NCBI RefSeq assembly: GCF_008014745.1
Contig: NZ_VPFD01000029.1
Span: 1,006-65,005 of the forward strand
Direction of reading: 5' to 3'
Source of the DNA: Massilia arenae
GTDB lineage: Bacteria > Pseudomonadota > Gammaproteobacteria > Burkholderiales > Burkholderiaceae_D
DNA: 64,000 bases
Position numbers and translations under genes: made by a program. Of this stretch, positions 7,918-15,953 are shown in pieces. The notes under the pieces were generated by a model. It had not been told where the DNA came from, did no database searches, and saw only the letters and a program-made list of their open reading frames with translations. Each line of letters starts with the position of its first letter. Positions within the stretch are counted from its first letter, which is position 1.

Positions 7918-9294
7918 TCAGTCGACCTCGCGCAATTTATTAAACGCCTCCTCGATGCGTTCGACGGTAATGATGCGCATACCCTCGATCTTGCCCTTCG
8001 GCGCATTCGATTTCGGGATCACAGCCAGCGAGAAGCCCAGCTTGGCCGCCTCGCGCAGGCGTTCCTGGCCGCGCGGCGCCGGCCGGATCTCGCCGGCCAG
8101 GCCGACCTCGCCGAACACCACCAGCCCGCGCGGCAGCGGCTTGTTGCGCATCGACGAGTTGATCGCCAGGAGCACGGCAAGATCGGCCGCCGGTTCGGTG
8201 ATCTTGACGCCGCCGACCGCATTGATGAACACGTCCTGGTCGAAAGCCGCGATGCCGGCGTGCCGGTGCAGCACCGCCAGCAGCATCGCCAGGCGATTCT
8301 GTTCCAACCCAACGGACAGGCGGCGCGCGTTGGGCAGGTGGCTGGTGTCGACCAGTGCCTGGATCTCCACCAGCAGCGGCCTCGTGCCCTCCTGCGTCAC
8401 CATCACGCAGGAACCCGGCACCTGGCTGTCGTGCTGCGACAGGAACAGGGCGGACGGATTCGACACGCCCTTCAGGCCTTTCTCGGTCATCGCGAACACG
8501 CCCAGCTCGTTCACCGCGCCGAAGCGGTTCTTGATCGCCCGCACCAGGCGATAGCTCGACTGCGTATCGCCTTCGAAGTACAGCACGGTATCGACGATGT
8601 GTTCCAGCACGCGCGGGCCGGCCAGCGCGCCCTCCTTGGTGACGTGGCCGACCAGGATGATGGTGACGCCGGTCTGCTTGGCCACCCGCGTGAGCTGGGC
8701 CGCGCACTCGCGCACCTGGGCCACCGAGCCGGGGGCCGACGTGAGCGCATCCGAATACATGGTCTGGATCGAGTCGATCACCACCACGTCGGGCTTCAAG
8801 TCGGCGATGGTGCCGAGGATTTTCTCGAGCTGGATCTCGGCCTGCAATTTCAGGTCTTTCGCATCCACCGCCAGGCGCTTGGCGCGCAGCGCGATCTGGG
8901 CGCCGGATTCTTCGCCGCTGACGTAGAGGGTGCTGCGGACGGTGGAAAGGCTCGACAGCGCCTGCAGCAGCAGGGTCGACTTGCCGATGCCGGGGTCGCC
9001 GCCGATCAGGACCACGCCGCCGGCCACCAGGCCGCCGCCCAGCACGCGGTCGAATTCCTCGATGCCGGTGCCGAAGCGCGGCACGTCGATCGCCTCGATG
9101 TCGGCCAGGGACAGCACCGGCGCGGTCTGCGCCAGGCTGCGGTGCGGGGTCTGCGACATGCGATTGACGCCCGGCGTGTCGACCACCGTCTCGACCATGG
9201 TGTTCCAGGCCTTGCAGTCGGCGCACTGGCCGGTCCAGCGGGTGGAGATCGCGCCGCACTCGCTGCAGGTGTAATTGGTTTTTGCTTTTGCCAT
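7918..9294 (-). CDS. radA: DNA repair protein RadA
   Basis: RecA-related ATPase (458 residues) that promotes branch migration in recombination repair. The order of parts is canonical: zinc finger with Cys10, Cys13, Cys24 and Cys27, Walker A GGDPGIGKST at about 98-107, the RadA-specific KNRFG motif at 255-259, and a C-terminal Lon-protease-like domain (from about 280). The alr gene is 31 bp upstream on the same strand, so the two may be cotranscribed. Confidence 0.96.
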   Translation of the reverse strand: MAKAKTNYTCSECGAISTRWTGQCADCKAWNTMVETVVDTPGVNRMSQTPHRSLAQTAPVLSLADIEAIDVPRFGTGIEEFDRVLGGGLVAGGVVLIGGDPGIGKSTLLLQALSSLSTVRSTLYVSGEESGAQIALRAKRLAVDAKDLKLQAEIQLEKILGTIADLKPDVVVIDSIQTMYSDALTSAPGSVAQVRECAAQLTRVAKQTGVTIILVGHVTKEGALAGPRVLEHIVDTVLYFEGDTQSSYRLVRAIKNRFGAVNELGVFAMTEKGLKGVSNPSALFLSQHDSQVPGSCVMVTQEGTRPLLVEIQALVDTSHLPNARRLSVGLEQNRLAMLLAVLHRHAGIAAFDQDVFINAVGGVKITEPAADLAVLLAINSSMRNKPLPRGLVVFGEVGLAGEIRPAPRGQERLREAAKLGFSLAVIPKSNAPKGKIEGMRIITVERIEEAFNKLREVD

Positions 9295-9325
9295 CGTATC
9301 TATATGGGGATTGTCGGGCCGCGGT

Positions 9326-10432
9326 TCAACCGTCGGTGCCGAGACGGCCTTCGGTCACGCGCACGCGCGGCGCCAGTGCGCACATCAGCTCATAGCCGAT
9401 GGTGCCGGCGGCCTGGGCCACGTCGTCGATCGGCAATCCATCGCCCCACAGGGTGACCTTGCTGCCGATGCGGGCGTTGGGGATGGGCGTCAGGTCGACG
9501 GTCATCATGTCCATCGAGACCCGGCCGACCAGGGTGGTGCGCACGCCGTCGACGATCACCGGCGTGCCGTGCGGCGCGCTGCGCGGGTAGCCGTCGGCAT
9601 AGCCGCAGGCCACCACGCCGATCGTCATCGGGCCTTCAGCCTCGAAGCGGCTGCCGTAGCCGACCGTGTCGCCCGGCCCGATATGCTGGATGCCGATCAC
9701 TTCCGAGCGCAGGGTCATGGTAGGACGCAGGCCGAACTCCTGGGCGCTGCGGCCGCCCGGCGTGCCGCCGTACAGCATGATGCCGGGCCGGACCCAGTCG
9801 TTCGACAGCTGGTCGGCGAGTTCGGCCTGGTGCAGCACGCCGCCCGAATTCGACAGGCTGCGCTCGCCGGCCAGGTCGGCCGCCCCCAGCTGGAAGCGCC
9901 GCACCTGCTCGGCGATCGTCAGGCGCGGATGTTCCAGTTCGTCGGCATTGGCGAAATGGGTCATGTGGGTGATCGAGCGCACGTCGCGGATCGCGTGCAG
10001 GCGCTGCCAGGCGGCGGCATATTCAGCGGGCGGAAAGCCCAGGCGGTTCATCCCGGTGTTCATCTTGAGGTAGACGTCGATCGGGCGGTACAGCTGGGTG
10101 TACTCGAGCAGCTTGACCTGCTCGATGCTGTGCACGGCGGTGGCGATATTGTGCTCGGCCAGCAGGGGCACGTCGGCCGCTTCGAAGAATCCCTCTAATA
10201 AAAGAATCGGCTTGATCCAGCCGAGTTGGCGCAGGCGGATCGCGCTTTCCAGCTCGACCAGCGCCAGGCCGTCGGCGCTGGCGAAGCCGCGCAGCGCGCG
10301 TTCCAGGCCGTGGCCGTAGGCATCGGCTTTCACGACGGCCCAGATCTTCGCCAGCGGCGCGCAAGTGCGCGCCTGGGCGAGGTTGTGTTGCATGGAATCG
10401 AGGTGGATGGTGGCAAAGAGCGGGCGCGACAT
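9326..10432 (-). CDS. alr: Alanine racemase
   Basis: PLP enzyme that interconverts L- and D-alanine, supplying D-Ala for peptidoglycan. In 368 residues the PLP lysine is Lys35 (VVKADAYGHG) and the second catalytic base is Tyr259 (VGYGSRF); MNTGMNRLGF and YVxP-like loops are also present. It is divergent from lplT and upstream of radA on the minus strand. Confidence 0.95.
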   Translation of the reverse strand: MSRPLFATIHLDSMQHNLAQARTCAPLAKIWAVVKADAYGHGLERALRGFASADGLALVELESAIRLRQLGWIKPILLLEGFFEAADVPLLAEHNIATAVHSIEQVKLLEYTQLYRPIDVYLKMNTGMNRLGFPPAEYAAAWQRLHAIRDVRSITHMTHFANADELEHPRLTIAEQVRRFQLGAADLAGERSLSNSGGVLHQAELADQLSNDWVRPGIMLYGGTPGGRSAQEFGLRPTMTLRSEVIGIQHIGPGDTVGYGSRFEAEGPMTIGVVACGYADGYPRSAPHGTPVIVDGVRTTLVGRVSMDMMTVDLTPIPNARIGSKVTLWGDGLPIDDVAQAAGTIGYELMCALAPRVRVTEGRLGTDG

Positions 10433-10591
10433 GGCAATCTTTTAAGAAAAACGGAAGGAATCCGGTATAAAACGTCAAGTGCCTATTTTACCGGAGCGGG
10501 CCGCGCGGCGGCGGCGTCGCACCGTTTCCCGTTTCGCCTGTCTATGCATTCATGGTATAAAGCAACCCGGACCAGATTTGTGAATTCTCGA

Positions 10592-11851
10592 ATGAACCGT
10601 GGTTTCTATACCATCATGGCGGCGCAGTTCTTCTCGTCGCTGGCGGATAACGCGCTCCTGTTTGTCGCGATCAGCCTGCTCGTCGCCATGGATGCGCCGG
10701 CATCGCTGACTCCGTTGCTGAAGCTGTCGTTCGTGCTGTTCTACGTCTTGCTCGCCGCTTTCGTGGGCGCCTTCGCCGATGCGCTGCCCAAGGGGCGCGT
10801 GATGTTCATCGCGAACATCATCAAGGTCTTCGGCTGTGCGCTGATGTTCTTCACCATCCATCCCCTGATCTCGTATGCCGTGGTCGGCTTCGGCGCGGCC
10901 GTGTATTCGCCTGCCAAGTACGGCATCCTGACCGAACTGCTGCCGCCCGAAAAACTCGTGCCCGCCAATGGCTGGATCGAGGGGCTGACCGTGATGTCGA
11001 TCATTCTCGGCACCGTGCTCGGCGGCACCCTGGTGAGCGAGCGCGGCACGGCCTTCCTGCTGTCGTTCGATACCTTCGCGAGCCTGGGCCTCACGACCGG
11101 CGCCGAAGCCGCGATGGCGGTGGTGGTCGGCATCTATCTCCTGGCCGCCCTGTTCAACCTGCGCATTCCGGACACCGGCGCCCGCTACGAGCACCAGGAA
11201 CGCAATCCAGCCAAGCTGATCGCCGACTTCGCCAACTGCTCGGCCACCTTGTGGCGCGACAAGCTGGGCCAGATTTCGCTGGCAGTGACGACGCTGTTCT
11301 GGGGCGCTGGCGCCACCCTGCAATTCATCGTGCTGAAATGGGCCGAGCGCTCGCTCGGCATGCCGCTGGACAAGGCCACCAACCTGATCGGCGTGGTCGC
11401 GATCGGCGTGGCGCTGGGCGCGGCGATGGCGGCGCGCATGATCCCGCTGCGCAAGTCGCTGACGGTGATCCCGATGGGCATCATCATGGGCCTGGTCGTG
11501 ACCAGCATGGTATTCGTGCACTCGGTGACGGTGGCCTACCCGCTGCTGGCCCTGATCGGCTTCCTGTCGGGCTTCTTCGTGGTGCCGATGAACGCGCTGC
11601 TGCAGCACCGCGGCCATGTGTTGATGAGCGCGGGCCACTCGATCGCGGTGCAGAACTTCAACGAGAACCTGTCGATCCTGGTGATGCTGGCCGCCTACGC
11701 GGTGATGATCACCCTGAACCTGGACCTGGACATCATCATCGTCATCTTCGGCCTGTCGGTCGCCGGCATCATGCTCCTGATCCAACGCCGCCACACCCTC
11801 AACCAGCGCGAACACGACTCGCTCGGCCTGATCGGCGAAGGCAAACACTAA
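10592..11851 (+). CDS. lplT: Lysophospholipid transporter LplT (MFS)
   Basis: Twelve-helix major facilitator protein (419 residues) that flips lysophospholipids across the inner membrane for re-acylation. Family features include AAQFFSSLADNALLF near the N-terminus, FADALPKGRVM in the first cytoplasmic loop, and YSPAKYGILTELLPP. The ATG at 10592 matches the family start; an in-frame ATG at 10544 would add 16 residues. The aas acyltransferase, often fused or adjacent to it, is not in the window. The stop codon is followed 14 bp later by the repeat cluster. Confidence 0.88.
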   Translation: MNRGFYTIMAAQFFSSLADNALLFVAISLLVAMDAPASLTPLLKLSFVLFYVLLAAFVGAFADALPKGRVMFIANIIKVFGCALMFFTIHPLISYAVVGFGAAVYSPAKYGILTELLPPEKLVPANGWIEGLTVMSIILGTVLGGTLVSERGTAFLLSFDTFASLGLTTGAEAAMAVVVGIYLLAALFNLRIPDTGARYEHQERNPAKLIADFANCSATLWRDKLGQISLAVTTLFWGAGATLQFIVLKWAERSLGMPLDKATNLIGVVAIGVALGAAMAARMIPLRKSLTVIPMGIIMGLVVTSMVFVHSVTVAYPLLALIGFLSGFFVVPMNALLQHRGHVLMSAGHSIAVQNFNENLSILVMLAAYAVMITLNLDLDIIIVIFGLSVAGIMLLIQRRHTLNQREHDSLGLIGEGKH

Positions 11852-11865
11852 CCCCCCAGAACCCC

Positions 11866-12030
11866 AATGAGGGTCAGTGTCGAATTGTTTGACAACGTTT
11901 CGCGTCAGCCATTGCTCGGCGCGCGAACAAAAGCGCTGGTTACCACCAGCACTTGCTCGGGCAGCACACTCTGTCCCCGATTACTCGCTGACGCGGAAAA
12001 TTGCTCAACAAATCGACTCTGACCCTAATT
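11866..12030. repeat. 165-bp element with 43-bp imperfect terminal inverted repeats
   Basis: The left end (11866-11908) begins AATGAGGGTCAG and the right end (11988-12030) finishes CTGACCCTAATT. Read inward the two ends agree at 35 of 43 positions, both closing on CGCGTCAG. The 79-bp centre has no ORF. It looks like a MITE- or REP-type non-autonomous element directly after lplT. The transposase responsible is not identifiable from this window. Confidence 0.75.
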
Positions 12031-12150
12031 ATTTTGCAACGAAATTGGGGAGCGTTAGGCAATGTACTTTCAGCGCATTCCGCTGCGGCTCAGCATCCTC
12101 CTCATTCATTGCCACACCTCAACTTAAACAGATCCAGCCAGCAAAAAAAT

Positions 12151-12220
12151 AATTAGGGTCAGTGTCGATTTATTGGGCAATTCCTCAAAGTTGTCAAACA
12201 ATTCGACTCTGACCCTCATT
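12151..12220. repeat. 70-bp palindromic copy of the AATKAGGGTCAG repeat
   Basis: Two inward-facing copies of the repeat end are fused back to back: AATTAGGGTCAGTGTCGA at the left, TCGACTCTGACCCTCATT at the right, with almost no centre. A transcript would fold into a long hairpin. It is the second full unit of the cluster between lplT and the DUF1853 gene. Confidence 0.7.
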
Positions 12221-12279
12221 GCTTACTGTCGAGTCGGCCACCTGTAAAGGGAGGACTCGGGGGCGAATTACCGGGGGAG

Positions 12280-12323
12280 GCGGAAAGTTGTCAAACAATT
12301 TGACACTGACCCTCATTGGAGGG
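12280..12323. repeat. Solo repeat end adjacent to the DUF1853 stop codon
   Basis: GCGGAAAGTTGTCAAACAAT, then TTGACACTGACCCTCATT, then GGAGGG: a single outward end of the same repeat family as at 11988-12030. Its last bases directly adjoin the DUF1853 stop codon, just as the copy at 374-391 adjoins the phoR stop. No matching left end is visible within 60 bp, so this is a solo copy. Confidence 0.65.
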
Positions 12324-13274
12324 TCAGGCTGGCTTGGTCAGCTGCATTTGTGCGGCGCGGGAGCGCCAGTCGGTGGGGACGATAAAGCCGCGGTCGACTT
12401 CTTCGATGAAATCGTCGTGGCGGCGCATGGTGGCGATCAGTACTGGTGTGCCGGAGGATGTGAATTGGTCCGTCAGGGCGGCGTGCAGTTCGGGACGGTT
12501 CATCAGTGGCGTTGCGGGATCTGTGCGCAATGGGGCGAGCCACTGGAGCTTGGGCAGGAGCAAGAATTCCTCGCCAGCGATGTCATCGATCTCGTCCAGG
12601 GCGCACCAGAAGCCGCGGCAGTGGGCGGCCGTGATGCCTCGCATCGCGGGCCAGTTGCCGGATGGGTAGAACAGCCAGCCCTTGACCAGGGCTTGCGCCT
12701 GGGTCACGGGGAGCGGCAGCAGCGCCTGTGCCGCCGGATGATCGCCCAGCGCCAGCTGGCGCTCGAAGACCTTGCGCATCTTGAGGCCCAGGGTGTCGGC
12801 CAGGTTGGGGCCGACCAGGGCGTCGAACTCGTTCGATCCGCCGCCATCGAGCAGGTAGAACTTGGTGGCGATTTCGATGTGCGTTAGCGCCCCCGGCCCG
12901 TTCTCGAGCAGGAAGTCGAACTCACCCACCGTGTCGTTGCGGCTGGCGCGCACCTGCAGGCCGTGGCGCACCAGTCGGCCCTGCTCTGCGAAATAAAAGG
13001 CCATCAGTTTTTCGGCGTACAGGCCAAGCCGGGTGTAGGTCTTGTCGCCCAAGGCCGCGTCGAGCCTGGCGGGGTCCAGGTCGAGTCGGGCCAGCCAGTC
13101 GGCCGCGTCTTGCGTGACGGGGCCCAGTGTAGCGATGCGGCCGGCCCACTCAGGCGCGGCCGCGTCGAGCAGGTCGGGCGAGTCGAGCAGCCAGGCCAGT
13201 GCGCGCACCCGGTCCTGCCGCAGGTGCCCCCAGCGGCGGTGAAAGCCGGCCTGGTAACTAGCCGCGCGGTCCAA
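12324..13274 (-). CDS. DUF1853 family protein (possible PD-(D/E)XK nuclease fold)
   Basis: 316-residue soluble protein. The N-terminal RVRALAWLLDSPDLLD and the central EFDFLL followed by THIEIATKFYLL match the DUF1853 family; the latter pair resembles the D...(E/Q)xK metal site of PD-(D/E)XK nucleases, which is inference. The longest reading begins with TTG at 13274 and overlaps the UDG stop by 17 bp; no better start with a ribosome site is visible, so the N-terminus is uncertain. Last gene of the tsaB-rimI-UDG run. Confidence 0.75.
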   Translation of the reverse strand: MDRAASYQAGFHRRWGHLRQDRVRALAWLLDSPDLLDAAAPEWAGRIATLGPVTQDAADWLARLDLDPARLDAALGDKTYTRLGLYAEKLMAFYFAEQGRLVRHGLQVRASRNDTVGEFDFLLENGPGALTHIEIATKFYLLDGGGSNEFDALVGPNLADTLGLKMRKVFERQLALGDHPAAQALLPLPVTQAQALVKGWLFYPSGNWPAMRGITAAHCRGFWCALDEIDDIAGEEFLLLPKLQWLAPLRTDPATPLMNRPELHAALTDQFTSSGTPVLIATMRRHDDFIEEVDRGFIVPTDWRSRAAQMQLTKPA

Positions 13275-14163
13275 GGGATCGCGCCCGGCACAGGTCGGCC
13301 CAGGCCTGGGCCTTGTTTTCGCCGCGCAGCAGCAGCTCGCCCGGATGCAGGGTCGCCACCAGCGGCACCTCGCCCAGGCGATGGACCTCGCCGCGGGCGC
13401 CGGCCAGCGGCTCTTGCAGCGCGCGGCCCAGCAGGCCGTTGGTCGCGACCTGGCCCAGGGTCAGCACGGTCGTGGCCCCTGTGAGCGCCAGCTCGCGTTC
13501 GACGAAGGGACGGCAGGCGGCAATCTCGCCCGGCGTCGGCGCGCGGTCGCCGCCTTTCGCGTTCAGCGGCCGGCATTTGACCAGCGGGGTGACATAGACA
13601 TCGCGCTCGCGCGCCAGCCCGACCGCGTGCAGCATATTGTCGAGCAGCTTGCCGGCGTCGCCCGTGAGCGGCTGACCGGCCTCTTCGTCGAGCGCGCTCG
13701 GGGTGCCGGCCGCGATCAGCCAGCGCGCCTGGCGCGGACCGGCGCCGTACACCGGCTTGCGGCCTTCGCCGCAGGCGCAATCCTTGCAAGCGACGATCGC
13801 CTGGCGCAGCCCGGCCCAGTCCAGATTGGCGACGTCGGGCGCCGCCGGTTCGGGCGCGGCGCTGTCGTCCCAGGCCGAGTCGTCGGCAACCGGCGGCGGA
13901 TTGCGGTAAGGCGGCGCGGACAGCGGCGTGTGGGCGCGCGCGGCCGGTGCTGGCTCAGGTGCCGGTGCGGACACAGGCGCAGGTGCAGCAACAGGTGCCA
14001 CTGCAGGCGCTGCTGCAGGCGCAACGGCTTCCGGCGCTGCCTCGACGACAGCCATTTCGGCCACCGGATCCGCCTCGGACTGCGGCATATCGCGCAGCTG
14101 CCACAGCGGGCCGATGCCCATCTCGGCCAGGAACAGCGCATCGCGCTGGCTCGTGTTCTTCAT
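13258..14163 (-). CDS. Family 4-like uracil-DNA glycosylase with altered catalytic motif
   Basis: 301 residues: a 30-residue conserved head, an Ala/Pro-rich linker (about 35-95), then a UDG domain. Iron-sulfur cysteines appear in CKDCACGEGRKPVYG and in VKCRP...EIAAC; the leucine-loop motif is HPGELLLRG. The first active-site motif, usually GE(A/G)PG, reads AAGTPSALDEEAG, so the usual catalytic Glu seems replaced. Start overlaps the rimI stop by 4 bp. It may be a divergent repair enzyme or a non-catalytic homologue. Confidence 0.8.
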   Translation of the reverse strand: MKNTSQRDALFLAEMGIGPLWQLRDMPQSEADPVAEMAVVEAAPEAVAPAAAPAVAPVAAPAPVSAPAPEPAPAARAHTPLSAPPYRNPPPVADDSAWDDSAAPEPAAPDVANLDWAGLRQAIVACKDCACGEGRKPVYGAGPRQARWLIAAGTPSALDEEAGQPLTGDAGKLLDNMLHAVGLARERDVYVTPLVKCRPLNAKGGDRAPTPGEIAACRPFVERELALTGATTVLTLGQVATNGLLGRALQEPLAGARGEVHRLGEVPLVATLHPGELLLRGENKAQAWADLCRARSLGPRG

Positions 14164-14627
14164 AAATCCAGTCTCATCACGATCGCATCCTCGCGGCTCG
14201 CCGGGCCGGCCGGATAATAGCCCTTGCGGCGGCCGATATGGACATAGCCATGGCGCCGATACACGTCCAGCGCCCGTTCGTTCGACGGCCGCACCTCGAG
14301 CAGGATCGAGGTCATGCCCTGGCTGCGCGCGCGCGCCGCGACCTCGTCGAGCAGGCGCCGGCCCAGGCCCTGGCGCTGGCGCTTGCCGGCCACGGCGACG
14401 TCGAGCAGGTGCGCCTCGTCGAGCGCGTACATCAGCAGATAGTAGCCGGCCAGCTCGCCGGCCGCATCGCGCACGGTCCAGCAGTCGTAGCCGCTGACCA
14501 TGGAATCGACGAAGTTACCACGGCTCCAGGGATAGGGAAAGACGCCGCATTCGAGCGCCCATACCTCGTCCACGTCGGCCGCCGTCATCGGGGCCAGACG
14601 CAAGCCGGTGCCTTCCAGCTCCCTCAT
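14160..14627 (-). CDS. rimI: Ribosomal protein alanine N-acetyltransferase RimI
   Basis: GNAT-fold acetyltransferase (155 residues) predicted to acetylate the N-terminal Ala of ribosomal protein S18 using acetyl-CoA. The acetyl-CoA binding motif appears as VAGKRQRQGLGRRLL and the late strand as LLEVRPSNERALDVYRRHGY. It overlaps tsaB by 4 bp (ATGA), the standard tsaB-rimI coupling in proteobacteria. Confidence 0.9.
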   Translation of the reverse strand: MRELEGTGLRLAPMTAADVDEVWALECGVFPYPWSRGNFVDSMVSGYDCWTVRDAAGELAGYYLLMYALDEAHLLDVAVAGKRQRQGLGRRLLDEVAARARSQGMTSILLEVRPSNERALDVYRRHGYVHIGRRKGYYPAGPASREDAIVMRLDL

Positions 14628-15334
14628 GCGCCAGCCTTGGCCTGATTGATTGCCTGACGCTCGGCGCTCGTATACGCGACCTTGTTGCGCAGGTAGATCG
14701 GCTGGGCCTGGGCCGCAGGCACGCCCTGCTCCGCCGCCAGCGCGGCGCGCGCCAGCAGCGCCAGCTCGCGCGCATGCGGCACGATCTCGGGCAAGGCGGC
14801 TTGCGCGAACGGCTTGCCGGCGAAGGCGTCGGCATACTCTGCGAAGCCATTACCGCAAGCTTGCAGGCCCTCTGCCGCGAGCGGCGCCACGTCCTGCGGC
14901 GCCGACAGGGTCGGCGCCACCACCTCGCTCCAGCCACCATCGAGGAACCGGTACTGGGCCCAATACACCTCGCCCATGCGCGCATCCAGCACCGCCAGCA
15001 CTTCGCCAGCGCCGGTGGCGGCGCGGCAGGCTTCGGCCATCGCCTCCAGCGTCACCAGCGGCAGCACAGGTAGTTTGGCGCCATAGGCCAGGCCCTGGGC
15101 CACGCCGCAGGCGGTGCGCACGCCGGTGAAGGAGCCGGGACCGGCGCCGAAAGCGACGGCGTCGCAATCGGCCAGCGCGATGCCGGCCTCGTTCAACAAC
15201 TCCTGCACCATGGGCAGGACCGATTGCGAGTGGCTGCGCACGCCGGGAGTCGAGCGCACGATGACGTTGTCCCCGACCAGCAGCGCGCAGGACGCCAGCT
15301 CGGCCGAGGTTTCGATAGCAAGGATGGTAGACAT
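14624..15334 (-). CDS. tsaB: tRNA threonylcarbamoyladenosine biosynthesis protein TsaB
   Basis: ASKHA-fold scaffold subunit (236 residues) that dimerises with TsaD for t6A modification of ANN-decoding tRNAs. N-terminal ILAIETSAELASCAL, HSQSVLPMVQELL and FGAGPGSFTGVRTACGVAQG are diagnostic. It is the first gene of the tsaB-rimI-UDG-DUF1853 operon and is divergent from the thioredoxin-like gene across 90 bp. Confidence 0.94.
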   Translation of the reverse strand: MSTILAIETSAELASCALLVGDNVIVRSTPGVRSHSQSVLPMVQELLNEAGIALADCDAVAFGAGPGSFTGVRTACGVAQGLAYGAKLPVLPLVTLEAMAEACRAATGAGEVLAVLDARMGEVYWAQYRFLDGGWSEVVAPTLSAPQDVAPLAAEGLQACGNGFAEYADAFAGKPFAQAALPEIVPHARELALLARAALAAEQGVPAAQAQPIYLRNKVAYTSAERQAINQAKAGA

Positions 15335-15424
15335 GCCGCTATTTTAACCTCTCGGCACGGCGCCTTCCATGGTGGCGCCGCGAATCGCCATCGCAGTGCA
15401 ACACGATTAAAAAGTCGCTGTACA

Positions 15425-15859
15425 ATGCCGCACATGCAGAGCCTGACCCTCGACTCCACCACCCGCGACGTCGTCGCCGCCGCCGTCCATGGCGACGGCT
15501 GGACCGTCGCCTGCCTGTGCGCCGCTTGGTGCGGCACCTGCGCCACCTACCGCGCCACCTTCGAAGAGCTGGCGCTGCGCCACCCGGACAAGCAGTTCGT
15601 CTGGATCGACATCGAAGACCAGGCCGACCTGGTGGGCGACCTCGACGTCGATAACTTCCCGACCCTGCTGCTGCAGCGCGGCGACACGGTCGCCTTCTTC
15701 GGCACCATGGTGCCGGACGGCGGCGTGGCCGATCGGCTGATCCAGGCCCAGGCCGAGCAGAGCGACGAAGAACTGGCGCGCCTGGGGCAGTCGAGCGAAG
15801 AACGCCGCACCTGGCAGGAAGAATGCAATCTGCGCATCCTTCTCGGCGCGCACGACTGA
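15425..15859 (+). CDS. Thioredoxin-family protein
   Basis: 144-residue cytoplasmic protein with a thioredoxin fold and active site WCGTC (Cys36, Cys39), followed by the cis-Pro region NFPTLLL. The WCGTC core differs from the WCGPC of housekeeping thioredoxin, and a charged helical C-terminal extension follows the fold. No signal peptide. ATG at 15425 and 15434 are both possible starts. Partner unknown. Confidence 0.8.
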   Translation: MPHMQSLTLDSTTRDVVAAAVHGDGWTVACLCAAWCGTCATYRATFEELALRHPDKQFVWIDIEDQADLVGDLDVDNFPTLLLQRGDTVAFFGTMVPDGGVADRLIQAQAEQSDEELARLGQSSEERRTWQEECNLRILLGAHD

Positions 15860-15953
15860 ACCGCTGTCTACGCCGCCGTCCTTCAGGCCTGTGCCACGCG
15901 CGACGAAAGACCATCCGCACCGACGAAGGAGGCTGTGCCCCTGATCGATCCGA

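Noticed and set aside
7824-8006. N-terminal extension of the PilZ protein into radA
   Set aside because: The 61 extra codons overlap radA, are Arg/Ser-rich shadow-like sequence and precede the domain without a usable ribosome site.
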